Shown: positions 1 through 8,898 of the stretch, in pieces
Position numbering within the stretch: position 1 is the stretch's first letter
Layout of the letters: every line of letters begins with the position of its first letter
Source of the DNA: Mesobacillus subterraneus
GTDB lineage: Bacteria > Bacillota > Bacilli > Bacillales > Cytobacillaceae
Assembly: GCF_000934845.1 (NCBI RefSeq)
Contig: NZ_JXIQ01000078.1
Span: forward strand, 1 to 64,000
Direction of reading: 5' to 3'
DNA length: 64,000 nt
The notes under the pieces: model-generated
Seen by the model: only the letters and a program-made list of their open reading frames with translations
The model's database searches: none
What the model was told of the DNA's origin: nothing
Program-made: the position numbers and the translations under genes

Positions 1-145
1 TTGTCAAGAAAGCCCCGTTATTTTGACAGGTTTGAGGGTGTAGAGCGAAAAGTTGTCAAGAAACCCCTATTATTTTTACAGGTTTGGGGTGAAATTACTT
101 ATTTGGATGGTGATTGGCTCGGTTGCGATCGTAATAGGTTTGAGC
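1..145. repeat. Imperfect tandem repeat, about 52 bp period, at the window edge
   Basis: A 40-base unit at 1-40 (starting TTGTCAAGAA, ending GGTTTGAGGGTG) recurs at 53-91 with few changes. A decayed third copy of the GGTTTGAG part lies near 137. The GGTTTG landmarks fall at 29, 81 and 137. The array may continue to the left, outside the window. An open frame runs through it, but it also crosses the terminator at 226-251 and has no ribosome site, so I treat the stretch 1-353 as non-coding. Confidence 0.6.
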
Positions 146-168
146 GAAGCAAGGGGAGGCTCACCTGT

Positions 169-203
169 CGCCCCGCGGAAAGCGAGTGTCTGGAGTGGAA
201 ATC
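169..203. repeat. Probable dispersed intergenic repeat (CCCCGCGGAAAGCGAG type)
   Basis: A GC-rich stretch reads CGCCCCGCGGAAAGCGAG and then TGGAGTGGAAATC. From memory, this wording is a frequent intergenic element in Bacillaceae genomes. Only one full copy is in this window, so its dispersed nature is not shown here. It lies outside any credible gene, just upstream of a terminator. Confidence 0.4.
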
Positions 204-225
204 GATGATCGGCCAAACCAAAAAG

Positions 226-251
226 GACCGGGCGGTTTTTGCCCGGTTTTT
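226..251 (+). terminator. Rho-independent terminator
   Basis: ACCGGGC (227-233) pairs with GCCCGGT (241-247) and is followed by a T run. It would end a transcript entering from left of the window, or from the repeat region. It lies upstream of ppaC. Confidence 0.7.
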
Positions 252-353
252 CTCAAATCTGTTTAAAATCTTTCGGTTTTAGCGTATATTATTTATTGGA
301 TACGGGTTCTCTGATAGAATTTCCGTGAAATTTTAACCTGAGGAGTGTCGTGA

Positions 354-1283
354 TTGGAAAAAGTACTTGTTTTTGGGCATAAAAATCCTGATACAGATAC
401 AATCTGCTCGGCGATTGCGTATGCAAACTTAAAGCAAAAGCTAGGTGTCGATGCAGAAGCTGTACGTCTAGGCCAAGTCAATGGGGAAACTCAATTTGCA
501 TTAGATTATTTCCACGCGGAAGCGCCTCGTCTTGCTGGCAGGGTTTCTGAAGAAGTGGAGAAGGTCATTCTTGTCGACCATAATGAACGTCAGCAAAGCG
601 CAGAGGATATTGCGAATGTGCAAATAGTAGAAGTCATTGACCATCATCGCGTTGCCAATTTTGAGACAAGCGATCCGCTTTATTTTCGTGTGGAGCCTGT
701 AGGATGCACAGCGACAATCCTGAAAAAGTTATACAAGGAAAACAATATCGAAATTGAAGAGAATATTGCTGGACTGATGCTGTCTGCAATTATTTCCGAT
801 TCTTTACTGTTCAAATCTCCAACCTGCACAGATCAGGATGTGGCAGCTGCTCGTGAACTGGCTGAAATAGCAGGGGTGGATGCAGATAAATACGGTCTTG
901 AAATGCTAAAGGCTGGCGCAGATCTTAGCAGCAAAACCATTGAAGAGTTAGTTTCCCTTGATGCGAAGGAATTCCAGATGGGAGATCATAAGGTTGAAAT
1001 CGCTCAAGTCAATACGGTGGACGTCGATGATGTTCTCTTGCGCAGGGTGGAACTGGAGGATGCATTGATCAAGAAAGTGACTGAAAAGAAACTTGATTTA
1101 TTCTTGCTGGTCATCACGGACATTTTAACAAATGATTCTGCTGCGATTGCGATTGGGGAAATGGCTTCTGCAGTCGAAGAAGCCTTCGGTGTTACGTTAA
1201 AAGACAATACTGCGACACTTAAAGGCATTGTTTCCCGCAAGAAGCAGGTTGTGCCAGTACTGACAAACGTACTGGCAAAATAA
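354..1283 (+). CDS. ppaC: Manganese-dependent inorganic pyrophosphatase (family II)
   Basis: Hydrolyses pyrophosphate to phosphate in the cytoplasm, pulling biosynthetic reactions forward. At 309 aa it has the usual length of family II enzymes. The N-terminal DHH domain shows GHKNPDTD at 8-15, VDHN at 74-77 and DHH at 96-98, which carry the Mn ligands. The C-terminal DHHA2 domain carries the phosphate-binding SRKK at 294-297. The start is TTG at 354, chosen because GAGGAGTG sits seven bases upstream and the protein then begins [12 protein letters not shown] as in the family. It stands alone and is closed by a strong terminator at 1293. Confidence 0.97.
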   Translation: MEKVLVFGHKNPDTDTICSAIAYANLKQKLGVDAEAVRLGQVNGETQFALDYFHAEAPRLAGRVSEEVEKVILVDHNERQQSAEDIANVQIVEVIDHHRVANFETSDPLYFRVEPVGCTATILKKLYKENNIEIEENIAGLMLSAIISDSLLFKSPTCTDQDVAAARELAEIAGVDADKYGLEMLKAGADLSSKTIEELVSLDAKEFQMGDHKVEIAQVNTVDVDDVLLRRVELEDALIKKVTEKKLDLFLLVITDILTNDSAAIAIGEMASAVEEAFGVTLKDNTATLKGIVSRKKQVVPVLTNVLAK

Positions 1284-1292
1284 TAACGCAAA

Positions 1293-1329
1293 ACAAAAAA
1301 AACCGTCCTCGCATGGACGGTTTTTTTTG
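1293..1329. terminator. Terminator between convergent ppaC and cdd
   Basis: AACCGTCC and GGACGGTT form a stem around TCGCAT, with A-rich sequence on the left and eight T residues on the right. It can act on both strands: for ppaC (+) and for the deoC-cdd transcript (-). Confidence 0.85.
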
Positions 1330-1377
1330 TTTGATTTTTTTGGAAGAAATCATTGCAAGCAATTTCCGCTTGCAGCC

Positions 1378-1788
<411 letters not shown>

Positions 1789-1815
1789 TCAGCCCCCCAA
1801 TTGTCTGTTTGTTGC

Positions 1816-2490
1816 TTAGTATGAAGAGTCTGATGATAAGCCGTTAACAATTGCAATTCCAGAGCTTGCGCCAATTCTTGTTGCGCCAGCTTCGATCATT
1901 TTTTGTGCATCTTCAAGGCTTCTCACGCCACCAGATGCCTTCACGCCGATCTCTGGGCCGACTATTTTTCTCATCAAACGGATGTCCTCCACAGTTGCTC
2001 CGCCGGTTGAGAAGCCTGTAGAGGTCTTGACGAAATCCGCCCCAGCACGAACAGAGAGCTTGCAAGCCATTTCTTTTTCCTCGTCAGTCAGCAGACATGT
2101 TTCGATAATTACCTTAGTCAATGCTTTGCCCTTCGCTGCGGCTACAACTGCTTTGATATCTTGTTCAACAAAGTCATACTGCTTATCCTTCAAAGCACCA
2201 ATATTGATGACCATATCTACTTCCGTTGCCCCATTTTCAATCGCATTTTTCGTTTCAAATGCTTTTGTTTCAGAAGTCGTCGCTCCAAGCGGGAAGCCAA
2301 TGACGGTGCAAACTTTTACTCCATCCGCCTCCTTCAGGATTTCAGCAGCCGTCTTTACCCATGTAGGATTAACACATACAGAAGCAAATTGATATTCCTT
2401 TGCCTCCTCTGCCAATTTTACAATCTCTGTTTCCGTTGCATTTGCTTTAAGCGATGTGTGATCGATCATCCTCGCTAAATCATTCGTCAT
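1816..2490 (-). CDS. deoC: Deoxyribose-phosphate aldolase
   Basis: Cleaves 2-deoxyribose-5-phosphate to acetaldehyde and glyceraldehyde-3-phosphate, feeding deoxynucleoside carbon into glycolysis. It is a class I aldolase of 224 aa, with the Schiff-base lysine in FVKTSTGF (Lys155) and the second conserved lysine in GVKASGG (Lys184). The reading frame opens 32 codons earlier, but the ATG at 2490 has GGAAAGGG ten bases upstream and starts the conserved [12 protein letters not shown]. It is first in an apparent deoC-cdd operon. Confidence 0.96.
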   Translation of the reverse strand: MTNDLARMIDHTSLKANATETEIVKLAEEAKEYQFASVCVNPTWVKTAAEILKEADGVKVCTVIGFPLGATTSETKAFETKNAIENGATEVDMVINIGALKDKQYDFVEQDIKAVVAAAKGKALTKVIIETCLLTDEEKEMACKLSVRAGADFVKTSTGFSTGGATVEDIRLMRKIVGPEIGVKASGGVRSLEDAQKMIEAGATRIGASSGIAIVNGLSSDSSY

Positions 2491-2564
2491 GCTCAACATA
2501 CCCTTTCCTGTAAAAATATCGACGCTTTTTTCTATCAAAGTTATTGTGTGATACTTACTTGAAT

Positions 2565-2612
2565 AATATATCAGGCGCGGGAACATATGTAAATTTCGTA
2601 ATAAACATATGT
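2565..2612 (-). promoter_or_regulatory. deoC-cdd promoter with paired ACATATGT operator
   Basis: On the minus strand TTTACA (2593-2588) and TATATT (2570-2565) are 17 bases apart, a good sigma-A promoter. Two identical palindromic octamers ACATATGT lie at 2583-2590 and 2605-2612, 22 bp apart, which is about two helical turns. The nearer one overlaps the -35 box. This is the geometry of a repressor site. The regulator is unknown; a DeoR-type repressor is a guess from the genes controlled. Confidence 0.6.
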
Positions 2613-2637
2613 AGAAACAACAAACTGCCTGCCTCGT

Positions 2638-3735
2638 TTATGATACAAATACCAAATCCTTAGGGTATTTCGTTAAAATTTCGATTCCATCTTCGGTGAT
2701 GACTACATCATCCTCTATTCTTACGCCCGCTACACCTGGTACATAAATTCCTGGTTCAGCAGTGAATACCATCCCTGCTTCCATTAGTAAAGGATTCGAG
2801 CCTGTCAAGGATGGATACTCGTGGACGCTGACTCCGAGTCCGTGGCCGAGGCGGTGCGGGAAGTAGTTGCCGTATCCAGCTTCTTCGATTACTTTCCGTG
2901 CAGCAATGTCAACCTCTGAGCAGGATACCCCGGTACGAGCAGTTTCTAAAGCTTTCAATTGGGCTTTCAACACAGTGTGATAGATGTCTTCCTGTTGTTT
3001 TTTGATTTCGCCGTAGGCAACGGTCCTGGTAATGTCAGAGCAGTAGCCATCAACCACGACGCCAAGGTCGAACAAGACGAGGTCACCCTTTTGGATTTTC
3101 GTCAGCCCTGGTGTGCCATGTGGTGCTGCGGCATTTTTACCAGTAAGGACCATTGTTGAAAAGGACATTTCTGTAACGCCTTTTTTCTTTAATTCATACT
3201 CAATGGAAGCGAGAACTTCCAGCTCGGTTTTGCCTTCCTTGATTTCACTGACTCCTGTCTCAATTGCAAAATCAGCCAGCTCACATGCTTTTCGAATCAA
3301 TTGCAATTCTGTTTCTGTTTTCACCATTCGCATCCGGCGCAGTTTTTCCTCTGCTGAAACGAATGCAACATTGCCTAAAAGTCCGGCAAGCTTTTCATAA
3401 CGCTCGACATTCAGCTGTTCCTTCTCGATTGCCATTTTCTTCAATGCATGGACACGCTTTTTCATTGCATGGATGGAAAGTTCCATTGAATCATCCGTAT
3501 CACTGTAACCGATCATTTCTAGCTCCCATCCGGCGTTTTTGGCGTTTTCCCTATCCATTGCCGGGCAAATCATGAAAGGTTCAGCATCCTGGAACACAAC
3601 AACAGCCAGCAGCCTTTCGTGTGGATCGCTTAAAAAACCGCTCAAATAAAATACATTGTCGGGAGATGTGATAAAAGTGACATCAACATCATTGTCCTTC
3701 ATCCAATCGGCTAACGCGGTCAATCTTTCTGTCAT
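2638..3735 (-). CDS. Xaa-Pro dipeptidase-like M24 metallopeptidase
   Basis: Member of peptidase family M24B (creatinase/prolidase fold), expected to cleave peptides with proline in the second position in the cytoplasm. The 365-aa protein has an N-terminal creatinase-like domain and a C-terminal pita-bread domain. All five metal ligands are visible: Asp223 (FDLG), Asp234 (CSDITRT), His298 (GHGLG), Glu327 (TAEPG) and Glu341 (RIEDD). The ATG at 3735 is chosen for its GGAGGAGGAA ribosome site; an upstream in-frame ATG lacks one. B. subtilis YkvY and PapA are the likely relatives, but I cannot say which is the true orthologue. Confidence 0.9.
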   Translation of the reverse strand: MTERLTALADWMKDNDVDVTFITSPDNVFYLSGFLSDPHERLLAVVVFQDAEPFMICPAMDRENAKNAGWELEMIGYSDTDDSMELSIHAMKKRVHALKKMAIEKEQLNVERYEKLAGLLGNVAFVSAEEKLRRMRMVKTETELQLIRKACELADFAIETGVSEIKEGKTELEVLASIEYELKKKGVTEMSFSTMVLTGKNAAAPHGTPGLTKIQKGDLVLFDLGVVVDGYCSDITRTVAYGEIKKQQEDIYHTVLKAQLKALETARTGVSCSEVDIAARKVIEEAGYGNYFPHRLGHGLGVSVHEYPSLTGSNPLLMEAGMVFTAEPGIYVPGVAGVRIEDDVVITEDGIEILTKYPKDLVFVS

Positions 3736-3895
3736 AGCTATTCCTCCTCCATAGGTACACACTTTGAGAGTAGCAATTACTAGAGAAAAAGTAAAACTTT
3801 TAACGGATGGGGTTGTCGAAGCAGGACATTTCCAAAAGGTGTTGAAATTAGGTAATATTAGGGGGGAAAAAGCCTAGACTGGAAGGAGCAGGATT

Positions 3896-4576
3896 ATGAA
3901 AGTTTCTTATCACGGCCACTCTGTTGTAAAAATGGAAACGAATGGTACAACCATCTTGATTGATCCATTCATCACAGGAAATCATTTGACTGATCTGAAG
4001 CTGGAGGATGTGAAACCAGATGTGATCATCCTCACCCATGCACATGGAGACCATCTAGGAGATACGGTTGAACTGGCGAAAAAACATGACTCGCTTGTAA
4101 TTGCTAATTTCGAAGTAGCTACCTATTTAAGCTGGAAGGACTTAAGAACCCATGGCATGTCGATTGGCGGAGCTTATGAATTTGAGTTTGGTAAGGTCAA
4201 AATGACCCAGGCCTTTCATGGAACCGGAATAATCACTGAAAACAATGAAATCATCTATGGTGGCATGCCTGCGGGAATCCTGTTCATGGCAGAAGGAAAA
4301 ACCGTGTACCACGCAGGTGACACTGGTCTATTTTCGGATATGAAGTTAATTGGAAAGAGGCATCCAATTGACCTTGCATTCTTACCGATCGGCGACAATT
4401 TTACAATGGGACCGGAGGATGCCGCACTGGCAGCAGAATTCCTCGGTGCAAAGCAAGTGGTACCGATCCACTTCAATACATTCCCGCCAATCAAGCAGGA
4501 TCCGCATGCATTTGTGAGATTGTTGAAAAACAATCAAGGCAGAGTCCTCGAGATAGGAGAAGTAATCGATTTATAA
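3896..4576 (+). CDS. ytkL: UPF0173 metal-dependent hydrolase
   Basis: Metallo-beta-lactamase-fold protein of 226 aa matching the YtkL/UPF0173 family. The binuclear metal motif [10 protein letters not shown] is at 47-56, with a further YHAGDTGLF segment in the middle and an [10 protein letters not shown] segment near the C-terminus. The substrate is not established for the family. A GGAAGGAG ribosome site precedes the ATG. It is divergent from the peptidase gene and closed by a long hairpin terminator. Confidence 0.93.
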   Translation: MKVSYHGHSVVKMETNGTTILIDPFITGNHLTDLKLEDVKPDVIILTHAHGDHLGDTVELAKKHDSLVIANFEVATYLSWKDLRTHGMSIGGAYEFEFGKVKMTQAFHGTGIITENNEIIYGGMPAGILFMAEGKTVYHAGDTGLFSDMKLIGKRHPIDLAFLPIGDNFTMGPEDAALAAEFLGAKQVVPIHFNTFPPIKQDPHAFVRLLKNNQGRVLEIGEVIDL

Positions 4577-4629
4577 TCAGAAAGGCTGCACAAAATTTGT
4601 GCAGCCTTTCTGATTCTTGCTGCTTTTTT
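4577..4629 (+). terminator. Terminator of ytkL
   Basis: Eighteen-base complementary arms at 4577-4594 and 4596-4613 form a near-perfect hairpin that begins inside the ytkL stop region. A T run follows at 4623-4629. Confidence 0.8.
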
Positions 4630-4680
4630 TGAACCCGTAAGCATAAATATGTAGTAAGACAACCTATTAGGAGGGGAAGT

Positions 4681-4929
4681 ATGAAGAATAACCGTTATTT
4701 ATTGTATTTGCTGTTATGCGGTGTGATGCTTTACATCGCATTGCCTGAGCTCAATCTACAGGCGGGAGGAACGGAAGCTCTATTTGCAGGCTCATGGCTG
4801 TTTCTTGCGCTGCTAGTTTTTGCCGGAAATCTGTCCGCTTTTTTATACGCTTCGCAAAGGAAGATCCGAACAGGAAACCAGAAAATGGAAAGCGTTCAGA
4901 AAAGAAAATCACGTTCCTACACTGGCTGA
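4681..4929 (+). CDS. Small two-helix membrane protein of unknown function
   Basis: An 82-aa protein with two hydrophobic segments (about residues 5-25 and 35-57) and a basic, probably cytoplasmic tail (YASQRKIRTGNQ onwards). The ribosome site TTAGGAGGGG lies a few bases before the ATG, which makes the gene credible despite its size. I do not recognise the family. It sits alone between the ytkL terminator and ytoI. Confidence 0.75.
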   Translation: MKNNRYLLYLLLCGVMLYIALPELNLQAGGTEALFAGSWLFLALLVFAGNLSAFLYASQRKIRTGNQKMESVQKRKSRSYTG

Positions 4930-5079
4930 GTTCGTTCACAAAAATTTCTTTTTTACCCGGATCGTTCCTCAAAATTAACTCTTGGACCCTAAGACAATTG
5001 AATCAAGCCCTTTAAAACCTTATAATGAAGAATGGATAGAACTGCATGGAACGGAAAAATATCATAAAGGGTGAAGGTC

Positions 5080-6399
5080 TTGGCAACTAAGCATGAACAA
5101 ATACTTCAATATATAGACGAATTGCCAATAGGGGAAAAAATTTCGGTACGCCAAATCGCCAAGGCGCTTAACGTAAGCGAAGGAACAGCATACAGAGCCA
5201 TAAAGGAAGCGGAAAACAAAGGATATGTCAGCACGATTGAACGTGTCGGCACCATCAGGATTGAACGGAAAAAGAAAGAGAACATCGAGAAGCTCACCTT
5301 TGCAGAAGTGGTGAATATCGTCGATGGGCAGGTCCTCGGGGGCCGCGCTGGTCTTCATAAAACATTGAATAAATTTGTCATTGGCGCCATGAAACTGGAG
5401 GCGATGATGCGCTATACAGGTGCGGGAAATTTACTGATCGTCGGAAACCGCGATAATGCGCACGAGCTTGCGCTAAAAGCCGGAGCAGCTGTCTTGGTAA
5501 CAGGCGGTTTTGACGCTTTGGACCATGTCAAAAAGCTGGCAGATGAATTACAGCTGCCAATTATCTCAAGCAGTTATGATTCCTTCACAGTCGCAACCAT
5601 GATCAATCGTGCTATTTATGATCAACTGATCAAAAAAGAAATCATTCTTGTTGAGGATATTCTTACCCCGGTAGGAGAAACAGTTTTTCTCAAAGCGAAT
5701 GATACTGTTTCAGATTGGTATCGTCATAAGGACGAAACGCTGCACAGCCGTTTTCCTGTCGTTGATCACAATATGAAAGTGATCGGGATGATTACCTCGA
5801 AGGATGTCATGGGGCATGAACAGGATACCTTGATTGAGAAAATAATGACGAAAAATCCGATGACCGTCAGCGGATTGACAAGTGTTGCTTCATCTGCCCA
5901 TATGATGGTATGGGAAGGGATTGAGGTATTGCCGGTTGTTGATGACGGGAACAAGCTTCAAGGCATCGTCAGCAGACAAGACGTGTTGAAGGCGCTTCAG
6001 ATGGTACAGCGCCAGCCGCAGGTAGGAGAGACGCTGGATGATACGGTGACAAGCCAAATGGTCCTGACAAAAGGAAAAACAAAGGATGCAGACAGTTTTC
6101 GCTGCCAGGTGACTCCGCAGATGACGAACCACATCGGGACGATTTCCTATGGTGTTTTTACAACCATCGTAACAGAAGCGGCCAACCGTGTGCTGCGAGG
6201 GTATAAAAAAGGAGATCTGGTCGTCGAAAACATGACGATCTATTTTATCAAGCCTGTACAAATGGACAGTGTCATCGAAATCTACCCGAAGGTGCTCGAG
6301 GTAGGGAGAAAGTTTGGGAAGGTCGACATTGAAGTCTTCAATGAAGATGTGTTAGTTGGGAAGGCGATGATGATGTGCCAGCTGATTGACAGGCATTAA
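5080..6399 (+). CDS. ytoI: DRTGG/CBS/hotdog-domain protein YtoI
   Basis: A 439-aa multidomain protein. An N-terminal winged helix (roughly 1-60, with VRQIAKALNVSEGTAYRAI) is followed by a DRTGG domain (about 70-175), a CBS pair (about 185-310, with PVVDHNMKVIG and PVVDDGNKLQG) and a C-terminal hotdog thioesterase-like domain (about 330-435). Function is unproven. CBS pairs usually sense adenine nucleotides and the helix-turn-helix suggests a regulator. The frame opens at GTG 5071, but the TTG at 5080 gives the length and MATKHEQ start that I recall for B. subtilis YtoI, with GGGTGAAGG just upstream. Confidence 0.92.
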   Translation: MATKHEQILQYIDELPIGEKISVRQIAKALNVSEGTAYRAIKEAENKGYVSTIERVGTIRIERKKKENIEKLTFAEVVNIVDGQVLGGRAGLHKTLNKFVIGAMKLEAMMRYTGAGNLLIVGNRDNAHELALKAGAAVLVTGGFDALDHVKKLADELQLPIISSSYDSFTVATMINRAIYDQLIKKEIILVEDILTPVGETVFLKANDTVSDWYRHKDETLHSRFPVVDHNMKVIGMITSKDVMGHEQDTLIEKIMTKNPMTVSGLTSVASSAHMMVWEGIEVLPVVDDGNKLQGIVSRQDVLKALQMVQRQPQVGETLDDTVTSQMVLTKGKTKDADSFRCQVTPQMTNHIGTISYGVFTTIVTEAANRVLRGYKKGDLVVENMTIYFIKPVQMDSVIEIYPKVLEVGRKFGKVDIEVFNEDVLVGKAMMMCQLIDRH

Positions 6400-6404
6400 T
6401 AGAA

Positions 6405-6440
6405 TGAAAAAACCGGTCCAAGGCAGGATCCGGTTTTTTT
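6405..6440. terminator. Terminator between convergent ytoI and ytpI
   Basis: AAAAAACCGG and CCGGTTTTTT arms surround a short loop, with A and T tracts on the two sides, so it can serve both strands. Its right end touches the ytpI stop codon. Confidence 0.8.
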
Positions 6441-6741
6441 AACGGTAATTTTCCTTAGCTTCCTGAATGGCATGTGGAAGGTAGAATTTATAGGCTTTGA
6501 TTCCGCCCCATACACTCAATATTCCGATGACAATGAAGATCGAACCAACAATGTAGGTGACAGTCGTCGGGAACAGGAATAACTGATTCATCCCGAATAA
6601 CGCAATGAAAAGTCCAAGGGCAATGCTGGATTTTGCAGAAAGCCAGCTTCGTTCAGCAGGTCTTTTACTGCGGACATATTTAATCTTGTAAAAGATATAA
6701 AAGACGAAAGAAAGAACGATTAATAATACGAGCAAAGGCAT
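6439..6741 (-). CDS. ytpI: YtpI family membrane protein
   Basis: A 100-aa membrane protein with three hydrophobic segments (about 2-19, 40-58, 62-82), the same length as I recall for B. subtilis YtpI. Role unknown. The ATG at 6741 is chosen because GGAGGAATTGCA precedes it; the frame itself opens 16 codons earlier without a ribosome site. It is transcribed towards ytoI. Confidence 0.88.
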   Translation of the reverse strand: MPLLVLLIVLSFVFYIFYKIKYVRSKRPAERSWLSAKSSIALGLFIALFGMNQLFLFPTTVTYIVGSIFIVIGILSVWGGIKAYKFYLPHAIQEAKENYR

Positions 6742-6898
6742 TGCAATTCCTCCAAATTCAATAATCCATTTTATTTTACAGCTTATCAAAGAAGATTGCC
6801 AATCATAAGGAGAAAATCTGCCAATAGATGTTCATACTTTTCTTTTCCAAAAAATATGTTCATAATTGAGATAGGAAAAAAGGTGAAGGAGCATTTTG

Positions 6899-7834
6899 AT
6901 GAAAGAGAAAATATTTGAGGCAATTGAAAATTATCAGACCATCATTATCCACCGCCACGTCCGGCCAGACCCTGATGCATATGGTTCACAGGGAGGACTT
7001 GCGGAAATTTTGAAGACCTCCTATCCAGAAAAGAATATTTACACCGTTGGCGCAGAGGAACCTTCCCTTCATTACCTGAGGAGGCTAGACTCCGTGCAGG
7101 ATGAAATTTTTAAAGGGGCTCTTGTCATTGTTTGTGACACCGCAAATGCCGAGCGGATTTGTGATGAGCGTTATCGCCTAGGGGAACAGCTTGTGAAAAT
7201 GGACCACCATCCGAATGAAGATCCATATGGGGATCTTCAGTGGGTGGATACTTCTGCAAGTTCTACGAGTGAAATGATTTATGAATTTTTTCTAACTTTC
7301 AAGAATCGGGGACTTAGGATGTCTGATGAAGCGGCCAGATTGCTATATGCCGGAATTGTCGGCGACACAGGCAGATTCCTTTATCCAAGCACGACCAATA
7401 AAACATTTGCCTATGCCGGAGAATTGATCCATTACAATTTTTCACGTACAGAGCTATATGACAGAATGTATGAGCTTCCACCGAATGTGGTGAAGCTCAA
7501 CGGATACATCCTTCAAAACTTTGAGCTGCTCGAAAACGGTGCAGCGAAGGTTGAAATGAAACAGGAATTGCTGAACAAATATGCTGTAAAGCCTTCAGAA
7601 GCATCGTTGCTTGTTAGTGAACTCGGCAATGTAGCGGGAATAAAAGCATGGGTGTTCTTTATCGAAGAAGAGGACCAAATTCGTGTGCGCCTCCGCTCTA
7701 AAGGCCCTGTCATCAATACGATTGCCAGAAAATATCATGGCGGCGGTCATCCGCTCGCCGCTGGAGCATCGATCTACTCATGGGATGAAGTCGACCGTGT
7801 CCTGGAAGACCTTATCGAAGCCTGCAGAGAATGA
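6899..7834 (+). CDS. nrnA: Bifunctional oligoribonuclease / pAp phosphatase NrnA
   Basis: DHH/DHHA1 phosphoesterase of 311 aa that degrades nano-RNAs to mononucleotides and dephosphorylates pAp in Firmicutes, which lack Orn. Metal ligands are visible in HRHVRPDPDAYGS (His20, Asp24, Asp26), VCDTAN (Asp80) and the DHH at 102-104. The DHHA1 substrate motif GGGHP is at 281-285. The ATG at 6899 is taken because GGAG lies seven bases upstream; a TTG directly before it is possible. A terminator hairpin follows. Confidence 0.95.
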   Translation: MKEKIFEAIENYQTIIIHRHVRPDPDAYGSQGGLAEILKTSYPEKNIYTVGAEEPSLHYLRRLDSVQDEIFKGALVIVCDTANAERICDERYRLGEQLVKMDHHPNEDPYGDLQWVDTSASSTSEMIYEFFLTFKNRGLRMSDEAARLLYAGIVGDTGRFLYPSTTNKTFAYAGELIHYNFSRTELYDRMYELPPNVVKLNGYILQNFELLENGAAKVEMKQELLNKYAVKPSEASLLVSELGNVAGIKAWVFFIEEEDQIRVRLRSKGPVINTIARKYHGGGHPLAAGASIYSWDEVDRVLEDLIEACRE

Positions 7835-7835
7835 T

Positions 7836-7868
7836 AAAAAGGTGCGTCTCTTCGAAACGCACCTTTCT
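7836..7868. terminator. Terminator between convergent nrnA and ytrI
   Basis: AAAGGTGCGT (7838-7847) pairs with ACGCACCTTT (7857-7866). The T tract on the right is short (CTTTCTT), and A residues on the left could serve the opposite strand. Confidence 0.75.
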
Positions 7869-7895
7869 TACTGAAAAAAAATAACCAAAACCAGT

Positions 7896-8399
7896 TCATT
7901 CCAGAGTAATTTCTACCAAAATGCTTACTGAAGTATAAATGACCATGGACTTGATTTTCAGTTTGTAGTGTTTATCGCCGATTCCAATTGATTTGTTTTC
8001 AATCACTCTTGTAATTAGTTCCCGGCTTTGAAAAACAGAATCGAGGTCTTTTGCAAGAAGCATATTTAATTGGCCTTGCATTTCCTCTTCCATTTCGTAG
8101 ATGCTTAGGGTATCTAACTGTTTATACTTTTTCGCATTGACAATTTTCACTTTAATCTCCTGCACGGTTAACTTTTCCTGGTTTTTTTTGTTTAACTCTT
8201 CATAATCCTCCATCCAAATTTCAATGTCACTTTTCAAATCAGCGATTTCCTTTTTTTGCTTCTCGATCGTTTTCGCGTGGATTTCCATCCATTCACCATT
8301 TAAATATAAAAATAAGATCCAGCTGACGAGTGCACCAATTGCTGCACCGGAAAAAAATCGCTGCCATTCTGGTCTTCGATAATATGGAGGGATCCTCAT
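7896..8399 (-). CDS. ytrI: Sporulation membrane protein YtrI
   Basis: A 167-aa protein with one membrane helix near the N-terminus (about 16-34, SGAAIGALVSWILFLYL) followed by a coiled-coil stretch (about 40-80, rich in E, K and N) and a C-terminal domain. It corresponds to YtrI of the B. subtilis ytrHI operon, which is needed for efficient sporulation. It starts one base after the ytrH stop codon, so the two are co-transcribed from the sigma-E-like promoter at 8773-8801. Confidence 0.9.
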   Translation of the reverse strand: MRIPPYYRRPEWQRFFSGAAIGALVSWILFLYLNGEWMEIHAKTIEKQKKEIADLKSDIEIWMEDYEELNKKNQEKLTVQEIKVKIVNAKKYKQLDTLSIYEMEEEMQGQLNMLLAKDLDSVFQSRELITRVIENKSIGIGDKHYKLKIKSMVIYTSVSILVEITLE

Positions 8400-8400
8400 G

Positions 8401-8730
8401 TTAGATATGCTCCTGTGTCAGCCAGTCAATAAGAAGAGCCCCAGTCTGAGCGCCGCCTATGGCAGTGAGGATCAATAGAAACTGTTTGAAAATATCCTTT
8501 GTTTCCCCGTGAAAAAGTCCTTTTTCAAAGCTGTAGACTGTATCAAACGTGCCACCAATTGCCGCGATGATGGCCCAAATTCGGATCGAGCTGGAGAAGC
8601 GGGCGATTTCCGTCATTAACGGCTGTCCTGTTAAAAAAGAGGCCAATCCTCCGATTAAAGAGCCGCCAAGCAAAACACCTAGCGCAATGAAATATGCTTC
8701 AAACAACCCCGGAATAAATGGCTGGTTCAT
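8401..8730 (-). CDS. ytrH: Sporulation membrane protein YtrH
   Basis: A 109-aa protein with about three hydrophobic segments (FEAYFIALGVLLGGSLIGGL; SIRIWAIIAAIGGTF; FLLILTAIGGAQTGALLI), matching YtrH. The ATG at 8730 follows GAGGGTGAAAACA; the frame opens 30 codons upstream, but those codons overlap the promoter. It is first gene of the ytrHI sporulation operon, read divergently from dnaE. Confidence 0.92.
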   Translation of the reverse strand: MNQPFIPGLFEAYFIALGVLLGGSLIGGLASFLTGQPLMTEIARFSSSIRIWAIIAAIGGTFDTVYSFEKGLFHGETKDIFKQFLLILTAIGGAQTGALLIDWLTQEHI

Positions 8731-8772
8731 TGTTTTCACCCTCGTATTAAATCGATTTTTTGCTTGTACTTC

Positions 8773-8801
8773 ACTATATGGACAATCCGTCGTCAATATG
8801 T
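8773..8801 (-). promoter_or_regulatory. Sigma-E type promoter of ytrHI
   Basis: On the minus strand ACATATT (8801-8795) and CATATAGT (8780-8773) are separated by 14 bases. The B. subtilis sigma-E consensus is a KMATATT -35 and a CATACANT -10 with 13-14 bases between. The start point would lie about 36 bases before the ytrH ATG. Confidence 0.7.
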
Positions 8802-8898
8802 GTAAAGTTACGTAAAACAAAGGAGAACATATTTTCTTTTTTTCCTGAAAAGATTATAATGAATGAGATAAATCTTATCTTTAAAGGGTGTGAGAGAA

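Noticed and set aside
1-282. Open frame of 93 codons at the left edge
   Set aside because: It runs through the tandem repeat, a GC-rich intergenic element and a terminator, lacks a ribosome site and has no protein-like conservation that I recognise.
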